A model generated the notes under the pieces. The model was not told where the DNA came from, searched no databases, and saw nothing but the letters and a program-made list of their open reading frames with translations. This document shows positions 17,820-26,346 of a stretch of DNA of 64,000 bases, one piece after another. Location of the stretch: contig NZ_LIRF01000008.1 of assembly GCF_001297705.1 (NCBI RefSeq), positions 620,001 to 684,000 on the forward strand, in the 5' to 3' direction. Position 1 is the stretch's first letter. Every line of letters starts with the position of its first letter. The translations under genes were made by a program, and so were the position numbers. This DNA comes from Chryseobacterium sp. ERMR1:04. GTDB lineage: Bacteria; Bacteroidota; Bacteroidia; Flavobacteriales; Weeksellaceae.

Positions 17820-17846
17820 AACATCTGTCACTCTCTTAAATGAGGG
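17820..17846. repeat. Internal att-like repeat
   Basis: 25 of 27 bases match the left junction segment 16401-16427 (differences at positions 10 and 14, both T to C). It separates the 1.4-kb collagen-gene unit from the rest of the island. This is the pattern left by two successive integrations at one site. Confidence 0.7.
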
Positions 17847-17913
17847 CTCGATTAAACTAGGAATACCTCTGTTGTAAAAGTATTCTTGTTTAATTCTAGT
17901 GTTTATTCCAGCA

Positions 17914-18963
17914 TTAATAAAAATCTTCAATCGAATCAAAATAAATTTCGACACCTTCGTTAATTGATTCTATCTCATACTCTTCAGAATAATCTTCTTT
18001 GTTATTCACTTCAATCCCTATAGTCATTGAACACTTAAATGTTTTGATAAGGCTAACACTATCTGTATCAAAGAAATGATATGTCTTATCATCACTGTCG
18101 TAATATCTAAACTCTTCATTATCAGTGGTAACATCTATTTTCACGCTCACATTGGATGTTATTTCAGCAAAAACCTCCTTATCAGTAATATCAACAACAC
18201 TAAACTCTAAGGCATCCACATTTATATCTTCTACCTCAACATCGTGAATATCTTTCCAATTTACAGCATCGTGATAAAGATTATAATCATAGAGTCTATC
18301 TTCAAACCAATCTTTGAATTGGTCAATTATGCTTTCTTGATTAAGTATATAAACCCTTTCTGCTACTTCTGCTTTCTCAAGTTTAGAATTTTCAATATTC
18401 AAGAAAGAAATATAATCTTTACTTATAGTTGCTTTACTATCTAGTTGTGAAAAATCATTATCTAAAGAAAAAATCGTTACATCTGAGAGCCCTTTCTCAG
18501 CAATAAATTCCTCTATTAGTTTTGAAGTAAATGCATCGGGGAATTCTGATTTTTTATTTTTTTGACCAAAAGGTGGATTTCCATTAAAGTAGTCATTGAA
18601 AATGGTATCGATGTTCAAGAGTTTATAAGGAATAATTTCTATAACTCCTTCACTAATATATTTATCTAACTTTCTTTTAAAATCATTAAGTACAGATTCT
18701 TTATTAATGTCTTGAAATAAATTATCATAACCATTCACATTCTTTAATAACTTAAATCCCATAGCACCTTTTAGCTTAATGTAACTAGCTAGCCCTTCCG
18801 TAAAGAAGTCATTAAATTTTTTTAATACTTCATGGTATGTAATCTCTGTAATAAAAATTTTAGCAATTTCTTTATCATGTAAGTTTAGTAAGCCATTTAT
18901 TTTATGTCCATGAAAAAAATTTTCCTGAACAAAGACACATGTATCAATAATTATATTTTTCAT
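17914..18963 (-). CDS. PIN-domain protein (DUF4935-like), putative RNase
   Basis: 349 residues. The N-terminal half is a PIN-type nuclease fold: Asp7 in IIIDTCVF, Glu45 in TYHEVLKKF, Asp143 in FPDAF and Asp168/170 in FSLDND are the expected metal-binding acids. The C-terminal half (about 200-349) is very acidic and beta-rich and not recognised. PIN proteins usually cleave RNA and serve as toxins or defence effectors. It lies downstream of the helicase remnant and ABC-3C-like genes on the same strand, with no classic antitoxin beside it. DUF4935 assignment is from pattern memory. Confidence 0.8.
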   Translation of the reverse strand: MKNIIIDTCVFVQENFFHGHKINGLLNLHDKEIAKIFITEITYHEVLKKFNDFFTEGLASYIKLKGAMGFKLLKNVNGYDNLFQDINKESVLNDFKRKLDKYISEGVIEIIPYKLLNIDTIFNDYFNGNPPFGQKNKKSEFPDAFTSKLIEEFIAEKGLSDVTIFSLDNDFSQLDSKATISKDYISFLNIENSKLEKAEVAERVYILNQESIIDQFKDWFEDRLYDYNLYHDAVNWKDIHDVEVEDINVDALEFSVVDITDKEVFAEITSNVSVKIDVTTDNEEFRYYDSDDKTYHFFDTDSVSLIKTFKCSMTIGIEVNNKEDYSEEYEIESINEGVEIYFDSIEDFY

Positions 18964-19003
18964 TATTTTTTAACAATTAGTATTGCTTAGTTCACAAGTA
19001 ATT

Positions 19004-19475
19004 TTAGTTCACTATCAATAAGCCACTTTTTTTATCTTTAACTCCAACTCCTGTTTTCAACTCTAAGTCTCCTGAACGACAATTTGGGCACTTTAGATTG
19101 CTATTCACTTTGTTATTCAGGCTTTCATCAAGCTCAATAATAAATTTCGAAGCAAACTTCTTATTGGCAATTAGAGATTTATCTTTGCCCTAGTTAGTGC
19201 AACATAGAAAAGCCTCCTTTCTTCACTATTAGGGTATGTTTCAGAGCTCCCCAACAATAACAAGAGAACAGGGTCATCATACATTTCGGAAGGAAATCCA
19301 AGTCTTCAAGAATTACAATTTAATACAAATGTATATTCAGCCTCTAATCCCTTCGACTTATGTGCAGTAAAGAATTCCAATCTAACTTTTAACCTTTCAC
19401 TATACTTGTATTCTAAAGTGTTATAGTCATTAAAAAATGATTTGGTTAAGTAGTATTGTATAGATAAAATATTAT
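19004..19475 (-). pseudogene. UvrD/Rep-family (superfamily 1) helicase, C-terminal remnant
   Basis: Translation of the minus strand gives motif V-like 'TAHKSKGLEAEYTFVLN', then after an in-frame TGA 'GFPSEMYDDPVLLLLLG', motif VI-like 'EERRLFYVALTRAK', a one-base frameshift, and a zinc-ribbon-like tail 'LKCPNCRSGDLELKTG'. This is the end of a DNA-helicase-IV-like enzyme. The N-terminal ATP-binding motifs are missing, because the frame runs straight into the end of the ABC-type ATPase gene. One stop and one frameshift in about 150 codons mean recent decay. It may be a leftover of a defence gene replaced by the neighbouring module. Confidence 0.8.
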
Positions 19476-21500
19476 CTATAGTATTGGCTTTATTAAAGTC
19501 TCTTCAATCTTACTAAGTTTAAAGGTAATCCCGTCAGTTGAATCAGTAAAGGTTTTATCTGAATTTTCAAAGGATGCAAAAACAAAAACTTGTTGATTTT
19601 TGAACTTTGCTAACTCCTGAAGGAAGGTTTTAAAACTTGGTAAAGATATATCCTGTTGCTTTGGTTCATCAAAGATTAAAACTTGAGGATGGTTTCCTCC
19701 AAAAGCGACTGATGTTTTCATTAGAGAAATAGTATAAGACCAGATACAACGTATAAAATCACTTGCTGACGAATCAAACTTAATGTTATATAGACCGTCA
19801 ACAATTGGAAAATAAGTATCTCTTGATAGCTTAATGGCATCAAAACTTTTACTTTTGTAACCAAACTTTCTCAGATAAGAAATAAAATTTTCCTCAAAGT
19901 CTTTTATTTTTTGTTCATCTAGGGCGGATAGATTTAAAGTGGGTAACCCAGAAACGTCAGTCAAGAGTTTTCCATAACTATCAATTAAGGGTGAAAATTG
20001 GTTTTTGATATCTTCTAGTTTCTCAACTGCTTTACGGAAAAGGTTTACTCTCTGTGTTAAACTAAATTTTTTCTCGATTTGTATGATTGAAGGAATTCTT
20101 TCATCCTCTACTAATTCTTTTTTTAAATCTCTAATTTCTTTTCTTAAAATGTGAGCTTCATTTCTTAACTCTTCTGCCTGCTTCTGCTTATCCTGTATTG
20201 ATTTTTTTTGCCCATCAATGTAAATCTTAATCATACTTACTTGTGACTCTAGATAAGAAATATTATCTTCTAACCTCATTGGTGTATGGTTAATATCACT
20301 CGGCAATAAATCTTTTATCTCTTGGGAACATGTAGGACACTTATTTTCTGTAATTTTCAAATCATTTTTCGCCCCTAGTCTATTTAACTTTTGAACTCCC
20401 TTGTTCTTACGTAAATCCTCATTAATTGTTGCATGTTGTCTTTCAAACTGTACGAGCTTTGATTCCTCAACACTAATTTCTGGCAGAAGGATATCATAGT
20501 TGATATTAAATTTATTTAAGAGATTCTGCTTATCGTTAAGTAGTCTTTCATTTGCAGATATATTATCACCTACAGTCTCAAAGTTATCACTATAGCCAAG
20601 TAATTCGTTTTGTAGCTCGGAAAAGTAATCTTCAATTCGCAAGTCTCCTGCTTCTCTTTCTAAGATAAGTTTTATGTCGTTAATATTATTTATTAACTCA
20701 GGAGTCTGTTTAACTCCTACAATCTTTGTATTGGTTCTTTCTGCCAAAGATTCCAAGTCGTTAAAAGTCTTTTGCCAATCATTTTGAAGCTTATTTCTTC
20801 TAGTGTTAATTAACTCCTTTTTTTCATTATTTTCAAAAACATCAAGGTTAAGCAAAAATTCTACAATTCTTTGATTTAAATCTCTAATAGAGTATATAGG
20901 AGCTGTAATAAAGAAGTCACTCCAGCCTTTCTTTTGCTCAATGATAAATGCAGATGCTATCTGCTGAAGGTAAAGGGAAGTAAAATTACCATTATAGGTG
21001 ACAACTTTTGGAAGTTCTAAATTTATAAACTCACACAGGAAAGCATGAAAGCCAAAGTCATTGTCTGAAGCACCACCTTTATCATGAACCCACATCTGTT
21101 TTTGCTGAGTTATGTTTTCTGGCTCTGAAATATAATCACCATAATACACATCTATCAATTGTGACTTTCTATCGGGAACTCTAACCCCACGTCTTACTGT
21201 AATTACTTCACCAGATTGATTTTCAACTACAAGATATACAAAAGACTGTAAAATCTTGTATTGATTTTTTTCTCTGGGATACTCAACGGTATCTTTAAGT
21301 ACAGACTGTAGTGTCTTTTCAAACTTTCCTCCTAAAAGCTCTTCAAAACCGAGTGCATAAATGATTGACTGGAACAATGATGATTTACCTGCTGTATTGT
21401 TTCCTCGAATAATATTCAAACCTGATTCAAAAGTAAAGTCAGCTCCAAACAGACCTTTATCAGTATTTATTTCAACCTTTACACTATTTATTTTCAACAT
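19476..21500 (-). CDS. ABC-3C-type SMC/Rad50-like ATPase
   Basis: 674 residues. Walker A is GNNTAGKSSL (33-42), preceded by the Rad50/RecF-type 'FESGLNIIRG'. A long coiled-coil region (about 215-520) is broken by a CPTC motif (Cys388/Cys391), like half of a Rad50 zinc hook. Walker B is 'VLIFDEP' near residue 610, followed by KQQDIS. In ABC-three-component systems such an ATPase, coupled to a small middle component and an effector, is predicted to sense nucleic acid or phage. Its start overlaps the end of the middle-component gene by 17 bases, supporting a unit. Assignment by architecture and context. Confidence 0.82.
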   Translation of the reverse strand: MLKINSVKVEINTDKGLFGADFTFESGLNIIRGNNTAGKSSLFQSIIYALGFEELLGGKFEKTLQSVLKDTVEYPREKNQYKILQSFVYLVVENQSGEVITVRRGVRVPDRKSQLIDVYYGDYISEPENITQQKQMWVHDKGGASDNDFGFHAFLCEFINLELPKVVTYNGNFTSLYLQQIASAFIIEQKKGWSDFFITAPIYSIRDLNQRIVEFLLNLDVFENNEKKELINTRRNKLQNDWQKTFNDLESLAERTNTKIVGVKQTPELINNINDIKLILEREAGDLRIEDYFSELQNELLGYSDNFETVGDNISANERLLNDKQNLLNKFNINYDILLPEISVEESKLVQFERQHATINEDLRKNKGVQKLNRLGAKNDLKITENKCPTCSQEIKDLLPSDINHTPMRLEDNISYLESQVSMIKIYIDGQKKSIQDKQKQAEELRNEAHILRKEIRDLKKELVEDERIPSIIQIEKKFSLTQRVNLFRKAVEKLEDIKNQFSPLIDSYGKLLTDVSGLPTLNLSALDEQKIKDFEENFISYLRKFGYKSKSFDAIKLSRDTYFPIVDGLYNIKFDSSASDFIRCIWSYTISLMKTSVAFGGNHPQVLIFDEPKQQDISLPSFKTFLQELAKFKNQQVFVFASFENSDKTFTDSTDGITFKLSKIEETLIKPIL

Positions 21501-21975
21501 ATTGTAATTTCCATTGTTTAGTCATTTCGTCAATTCTACTATCCGTAATTTTATTCTTACCAACAAATTTTAAAAACTCTACTTCTTTAGTAAAACTTTC
21601 ACTTTCAATTATTGAATTGTAAAATGATTCTCCTTTTTCTGTTAATTTATATTTTTTTGTACTTGTCATTTCACAGAGTCCATCAGCAACAGCAAACTGT
21701 AGCGCCCTGTTAAGTGCTGGCTCAATGTTCCAAACTTCAATCTCCTTTTTGTAATTACTTATTATATAATTTCGCATCACATTCATGTTGCTATCAGATT
21801 TCAGTATCCAAGAGAACAAATGTAGCTTTAGTAATGTTGAAGCGTTGTCTCTACAGCACAATTTTAGAACAAGTATAATTATCGAAATTTTGTACAATGG
21901 ACGATAATCTACTGGAATTGGTATTGGTCTTTGAGTAAACTTTAAGTGCTGTATGTTAATATCTTTGTCATTCAT
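21484..21975 (-). CDS. ABC-3C middle component-like protein
   Basis: 163 residues, cytosolic and mostly helical. It opens with 'RPIPIPVDYRPLYKISIIILVLKLCCR', a helix typical of the middle component, followed by a winged-helix-like part ('YKLTEKGESFYNSII'). Size, position between the effector-like gene and the ATPase gene, and the overlapping reading frames fit the middle component, which is thought to link ATPase and effector. Not a strong sequence match that I can quote, so part of the call rests on the gene order. Confidence 0.75.
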   Translation of the reverse strand: MNDKDINIQHLKFTQRPIPIPVDYRPLYKISIIILVLKLCCRDNASTLLKLHLFSWILKSDSNMNVMRNYIISNYKKEIEVWNIEPALNRALQFAVADGLCEMTSTKKYKLTEKGESFYNSIIESESFTKEVEFLKFVGKNKITDSRIDEMTKQWKLQYVENK

Positions 21976-21977
21976 AA

Positions 21978-22901
21978 CTATTCGAATTCAATTGGGCATC
22001 TCAAAATCCAATCTGCAAGTACTTGATTTGTTAATCTTTCAATAGTTGTTTCATCTAAATATGGAAAACTTGAAGCTATTTTTGCTTTCAAATCAACAGA
22101 GATTTTTTCATAGAGTGTGTTACTATCTGAACTATTTGTTATACACATTTCTTCCACTTTTTCTTCATATTGGCTAATAATACGAACAAACTTCTCATAG
22201 TCATCGGGAAAGGAAGACTGTATTTTACTTAACATAAGGTTACCGTTCAAAAAATATGAAATTGTAAGAGAGGTTAGTTTATTTATCTTTTCTTCTCTTC
22301 TAGGTACATTAGCAGAAACCCTATGAGTATTTTTTCTATTAGCAGTTTGTACCAAGGAAATACTACTATTCTTCCATCTTTCCTGATTTTCTGTGGACTC
22401 AGGGATATGATTTACTTCAACTTTTCTACCATTAAAACCAACCACGTAAGGGATTTGCTCTGCAAAGAAACCCAAATCTTGAACAAAGACATCAAAATCT
22501 GAATCAAGTATATCTAAAGACATTGCTCTATATTCTTCTGCCTTATCTCTACAATGTTTAACGAGTTCTTTATTTTTGTAACCAGGTGTAACTAAAATCC
22601 ATTTTTTGATTTTAGTATCCTTCAAATACTTTTTTAAATCCTCCTTCTTGGCATCAAGCTTTTTAAGGTCTTTAGTAATTTTGTCTCTTTGCTTTTCATA
22701 AAGTATTGATGGTTCGTACTCTTCATCGGGGCAATAGCACTGAAAAACGACACCGTCACGTGTAAAACCCTCAATACCTAAATCCCCTTGCCAAGCAGTA
22801 AGCTCTTGATATCCAACATTTTCATACTTCAACTTAAAACAAGTTTGACAAAATGCTTCCCATGAGTTTCCATCAAAACTACCATATTCGGTTTTGTACA
22901 T
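21978..22901 (-). CDS. REase-like effector of the ABC-3C-like module
   Basis: About 307 residues from the ATG of MYKTEYGSF; an upstream in-frame ATG would add 14 AT-encoded residues. The N-terminal domain has restriction-endonuclease-like features: 'GNSWEAFCQTCF', then 'GDLGIEGFT' (acidic, metal-site-like) and 'VVFQCYCPDEEY', where Q replaces the usual ExK acid. A K/D/E-rich helix and an 'IKKWILVTPGYKNKELVKHC' strand follow. The C-terminal ~100 residues are helical. First gene of the three, so a nuclease effector is inferred; the catalytic residues are not certain. Confidence 0.7.
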   Translation of the reverse strand: MYKTEYGSFDGNSWEAFCQTCFKLKYENVGYQELTAWQGDLGIEGFTRDGVVFQCYCPDEEYEPSILYEKQRDKITKDLKKLDAKKEDLKKYLKDTKIKKWILVTPGYKNKELVKHCRDKAEEYRAMSLDILDSDFDVFVQDLGFFAEQIPYVVGFNGRKVEVNHIPESTENQERWKNSSISLVQTANRKNTHRVSANVPRREEKINKLTSLTISYFLNGNLMLSKIQSSFPDDYEKFVRIISQYEEKVEEMCITNSSDSNTLYEKISVDLKAKIASSFPYLDETTIERLTNQVLADWILRCPIEFE

Positions 22902-23447
22902 ATCGAAATAATAATTTTTTATAAAAATAATTAAATAATTCAATGTAATGATAGAAAAAATAATTAATACTCTACAATCATTATCACTTATTGAAAAGCA
23001 AGGATTTTATTTACAAGATATGATGACGCACATCCCTTTTTTTATTAAAATCTTTACAATGCAACAAGTTAAGAAATAAAAATATTTTTAAAATACGGGA
23101 AACCGTAATCAAGTCATTTTATGTCTAGGCAATCCAATTTCTTGTTCTTGGGGATATGGTTTTCTAAACGTCATACCAATATCCTCCCTCATATTTGTTT
23201 GGGTTCTTTGAGCCATTTCTTTATCAGGGGAGTATCTTGGGTCTGGAATAAATGGCATTTTCGCCATTTTTTTAATAGTTATGAGATTGAATGGAAAGAC
23301 ATTCTAGAAATTTGGGAATTTGCTGGAAGTGTTAACAAAAAGGAACTTGAAACTCCCAGCAACAATTTTGAAGAAATAAAGATAATGTTCAAAGCTTTAC
23401 AAAATGAAATTAAATCATTGCATTGTCCTTAATCCAAAATTCATTAA
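22902..23447. other. AT-rich gap with doubtful small ORFs
   Basis: This gap between two minus-strand genes has a 43-codon plus-strand frame (22948-23079, 'MIEKIINTLQSLSLIEKQG') and a 103-codon frame (23121-23432) that ends in a plausible helical stretch ('WEFAGSVNKKELETPSNNFEEIK'). The first part of the longer frame is rich in Phe, Trp and His with unlikely composition. They may be pieces of one decayed gene. I do not call either as real. The promoter of the ABC-3C-like genes should lie at the left edge. Confidence 0.3.
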
Positions 23448-24752
23448 CTAGGTCGATTGAAAGATTTTTTCAAACCTATCTCTCTTAATGAATCCAGGAA
23501 TAATTTCTACATTAAAATCTGTATCTGACATAAGAAGTATTGATTTAATTGCATCAAGGCTATTAATCACCTCCTCCATCATCATAAATTCGTCATATGT
23601 GATAATGAAACATATTTTTTCATATTCATTAGTAGAAGTACGAATCTGATTTAATATTTGTGAAACTCTAGATTTCAAATTACCAATACTAGTAAAATCA
23701 ATTATTTCAAAACCTATCCTGCCTCTTCCATTTTCAACTTTTATTGATATTCTGGGAAAACCAATATTATTAATGCTGATTAGATTCTGATATTTATAGT
23801 TATCCCTTATCCACTGTACAATTTTAGATTGAATATCAGATTTATTAAAGGTTAATGAATCTGAATGTAAAGTTTCTTGTTCCTCATGCTCTAATTCCTT
23901 AACGACTTTCTCATCTACTCCATATAATTCTAAAAGTTCAGAAAGTTTAATGATACTAAATGTTTTACCAGGAGCTTTACCTCTGAACTCAGCAGTTAAT
24001 TCAAATTTAGGATATAAACTCTGTTTCTCACTTTGATAAAACCAATCTTTCTTTTCATCACCAGATATAAAAATTATATCTTTTGTATGTTTCTCAGCTA
24101 GCTCTAGAATAGTAAACCATATTAATAAATCACCAATCCCTCCATCTTCTTTGTTTCTATCCTCATATCCAGGAGGAATTTTATTTTCATATCTATACTC
24201 TAGCTCTTTTTTTATTTTTACCTCATCCAATTCAATATCATAGATTACTTCATCCGTAAACAAGACTTTGTAAAGCTGGCTTACTGGGTCATTCCAAGAC
24301 CATTCCTTAACATGTTCAACAACTTTTCCTAGTTTATCGGAATATTCTGTCAATAGAGAATTAATTTCTTTTTCTTTTGAAAACAATTCATCGTATTCTT
24401 TTATTCCATTTAATAATGGGTATTTACCTATCTTTAATGTTGGAATACTAGTTCTACTTTTTGTTAATTTTTGAAAGACTTCTTTAATTTTTTCAGGTCT
24501 GATTCTGGCAAACTCTCGTGCGACTTGTCCTGGGATGAAAAACCTTTTCTCTCGAATAATTTTTGTATAAACCTTTTTTAGTTCATCGAGACTTTCTGAA
24601 CTTGTTGTATAAGGTAGTATCAAAGAGTTTGTATCAAATACAAAAAGACAATCATTTTTTATTTCAGAGATAGGTCTTCCTGATACAGCAAAAATATCTT
24701 TTGCATTTGGAAAAATCTTATTTATGATAAACATATCTTTATCACCACTCAT
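23448..24752 (-). CDS. PIN-like (PIN_8 type) domain protein
   Basis: 434 residues. The N-terminal PIN-like domain carries Asp40 in FVFDTNSL, Glu80 in 'IPGQVAREFARIR', Asp208 in 'GGIGDLLIW' and Asp232 in 'FISGDEKKDWF', the pattern I associate with the PIN_8 family. The C-terminal ~150 residues (after an acidic linker near 275) form an alpha/beta domain that I cannot name. It is probably an RNA- or nucleotide-targeting effector in a defence setting. It stands alone between the ABC-3C-like module and the ardA operon and is transcribed toward the former. Confidence 0.8.
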   Translation of the reverse strand: MSGDKDMFIINKIFPNAKDIFAVSGRPISEIKNDCLFVFDTNSLILPYTTSSESLDELKKVYTKIIREKRFFIPGQVAREFARIRPEKIKEVFQKLTKSRTSIPTLKIGKYPLLNGIKEYDELFSKEKEINSLLTEYSDKLGKVVEHVKEWSWNDPVSQLYKVLFTDEVIYDIELDEVKIKKELEYRYENKIPPGYEDRNKEDGGIGDLLIWFTILELAEKHTKDIIFISGDEKKDWFYQSEKQSLYPKFELTAEFRGKAPGKTFSIIKLSELLELYGVDEKVVKELEHEEQETLHSDSLTFNKSDIQSKIVQWIRDNYKYQNLISINNIGFPRISIKVENGRGRIGFEIIDFTSIGNLKSRVSQILNQIRTSTNEYEKICFIITYDEFMMMEEVINSLDAIKSILLMSDTDFNVEIIPGFIKRDRFEKIFQST

Positions 24753-24960
24753 TTTAAGAAAATTTTATAGGTTATTCACGCTAAATATAATGAAATATAT
24801 TGAGTTTATCTATCCCCTGTAGTGATATAGAAAACACCTCCCCCCTCTCTTTCTGCTTTTTGATATACCCCCACTTTTAAATTCAGATTTTTGTTGTGAG
24901 TTTTATAAAAAGTCATATTTATAAACTATTTGAAATTTTTATTTTTTGTCTCGTAACATT

Positions 24961-24978
24961 TTTAGACTAAAGTCTAAA
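24961..24978. promoter_or_regulatory. Palindrome, possible operator or small hairpin
   Basis: Two perfect 8-bp arms TTTAGACT / AGTCTAAA around AA. It lies between the divergent PIN_8 and ardA genes, about 90 bases before the ardA promoter. The centre CTAAAG is shared with hairpins at 39417 and 48326-48376. The rest of the 24753-25050 gap holds no gene. Confidence 0.4.
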
Positions 24979-25050
24979 CGTGACACAGAAAAGGTTTGTT
25001 CAAAAGATGTTATAAAAGTTTTAAAATATACCAAAAAGACCTATCCTAAA

Positions 25051-25082
25051 TTTGGTGCATTTAAAAAAAATGTGTATATTTG
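25051..25082 (+). promoter_or_regulatory. Promoter of the ardA operon
   Basis: TTTG, a 20-base spacer, then TATATTTG: a near-ideal Bacteroidetes -33/-7 pair. The transcript start should be near 25089, leaving a leader of about 70 bases before ardA. Confidence 0.7.
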
Positions 25083-25095
25083 AATTAATAAAAAA

Positions 25096-25123
25096 GCCTT
25101 GGTGTGGTGGTACACAACAAGGC
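25096..25123 (+). promoter_or_regulatory. Leader hairpin of ardA mRNA
   Basis: GCCTTG pairs with CAAGGC and, inside it, GTGT with ACAC, across a two-base bulge and a six-base loop. It lies in the first 35 bases of the predicted transcript. It could affect stability or translation; no T run follows, so it is not a terminator. Confidence 0.4.
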
Positions 25124-25160
25124 AAATCAATAAATTTTAACGTTACTAAAATTATCGACT

Positions 25161-25703
25161 ATGGCAAAGTTACAACATTGTCTTCAAAGTGCCTGCATTT
25201 ATGTGGGAACGTATCGCAAGTACAACAATTCAAGTTTGTACGGAAAATGGCTAAATCTTTCGGATTATTCAGATTATGACGAATTAATTACTGCAATGTA
25301 TGAATTGCACTCTGATGAAGAAGACCCCGAATTTATGTTTCAGGATTATGAAACCCCAGAATTCTTTATCAATCAAGGCTTAATAAGTGAAAGCTATATT
25401 TCAAAGGACATTTACGAGGTAGCCGAACAAATCGACAGTTCAGACTATGATTTCGAGGTTATAGAAGCTTATGCGGAGTGCATGAGCTACTACCATAAGG
25501 AGGTGGAAGACCTTTTGGAGAGTCTTTCAGATTCTTATTATGGTAAATTTGATTCAGATGAAAATTTCGTTCAGGAAATGTTAGAACAAGATGGTAGCAT
25601 TCCCGAAAATTTACCCTCATACATTTACATTGACTGGACTTCTACAGCAAGACATCTAATGTATGATTATTCAACCTCAAACGGGTACTATTTTAGGAAT
25701 TAA
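25161..25703 (+). CDS. ardA: Antirestriction protein ArdA
   Basis: 180 residues, the usual size, with strong net negative charge. The start 'ACIYVGTYRKYNNSSLYGKWLNLSDYSD' and 'DPEFMFQDYE' are ArdA hallmarks. ArdA mimics bent B-form DNA and blocks type I restriction-modification enzymes, which helps mobile DNA enter a new host. It is the first gene of an operon with a resolvase and a polymerase-like gene, behind a good promoter, so it would be made early after entry. Confidence 0.93.
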   Translation: MAKLQHCLQSACIYVGTYRKYNNSSLYGKWLNLSDYSDYDELITAMYELHSDEEDPEFMFQDYETPEFFINQGLISESYISKDIYEVAEQIDSSDYDFEVIEAYAECMSYYHKEVEDLLESLSDSYYGKFDSDENFVQEMLEQDGSIPENLPSYIYIDWTSTARHLMYDYSTSNGYYFRN

Positions 25704-25749
25704 CAACAACCTTGCACCCTGTTATCAGGGTGCTTTAAACCTTAATCAA

Positions 25750-26346
25750 ATGAAAGCAAGATATGTAAGGATTTCCACAGGAAATCAAAACTCACAAAGA
25801 CAGTTACAAAAGAACCACCCCGATGAAAAACTCTACATTGACACCATTAGTGGGGCTACGCCATTCAGCCAAAGACCAGAGGGAAAAAAAATGCTCGAAG
25901 ACATAGAAGATGGCTTAATAGACTATATAAGTGTGCATTCCATAGACCGATTGGGAAGAAATCTATTTGATATTTTAACCACTTTAGAGCTTCTAAATGA
26001 AAAGAAAATTGTTTTAGAAGTTGATAATCTTGGATTAAAAAGTTTAGTCAATAATAAGCCTAATTCTGCTTTTAAATTGATTATATCGGTTATGGGAAAC
26101 ATCGCTGAAATGGAACGGAATACGCTATTAGAAAGACAGAGAGAGGGAATTGCATTAGCAAAAGCAAAGGGAGTTTACAAAGGTCGCGAATTAGGCTCGA
26201 AAGAAACAGACGAAGAGGTTTTGGATAAATATAAAGATGTTGTCAAATACCTAAGGAAAGGACAATCTTTAAGAAATACAGCTAAACTGTGTAATGTTAG
26301 TCTGGGGACTGTACAAAAAGTAAAAAAGATTTTAAATAAAAATTAA
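25750..26346 (+). CDS. Small serine recombinase (resolvase/invertase)
   Basis: About 198 residues from MKARYVRIST; the open frame extends 29 codons further but overlaps ardA. The resolvase catalytic domain shows 'YVRISTGNQNSQRQL' with the nucleophile Ser, 'SIDRLGRN' and 'MGNIAEMERNTLLERQREGI'. A C-terminal helix-turn-helix ('QSLRNTAKLCNVSLGTVQKV') binds DNA. Likely roles are resolving dimers of a circular form or inverting a segment. Its stop overlaps the next start (TAATG), so the two are translationally coupled. Confidence 0.9.
   Translation: MKARYVRISTGNQNSQRQLQKNHPDEKLYIDTISGATPFSQRPEGKKMLEDIEDGLIDYISVHSIDRLGRNLFDILTTLELLNEKKIVLEVDNLGLKSLVNNKPNSAFKLIISVMGNIAEMERNTLLERQREGIALAKAKGVYKGRELGSKETDEEVLDKYKDVVKYLRKGQSLRNTAKLCNVSLGTVQKVKKILNKN

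Noticed and set aside
19476-21500. ATPase as Gabija GajA or RecN
   Set aside because: The coiled coil with CPTC and the small middle-component gene beside it do not fit GajA (no TOPRIM seen) or RecN (size and N-terminal motif differ).
23121-23432. 103-codon plus-strand ORF
   Set aside because: Odd composition in the first half, no family, no promoter seen. It may be part of a decayed gene; kept only as a note in the gap entry.
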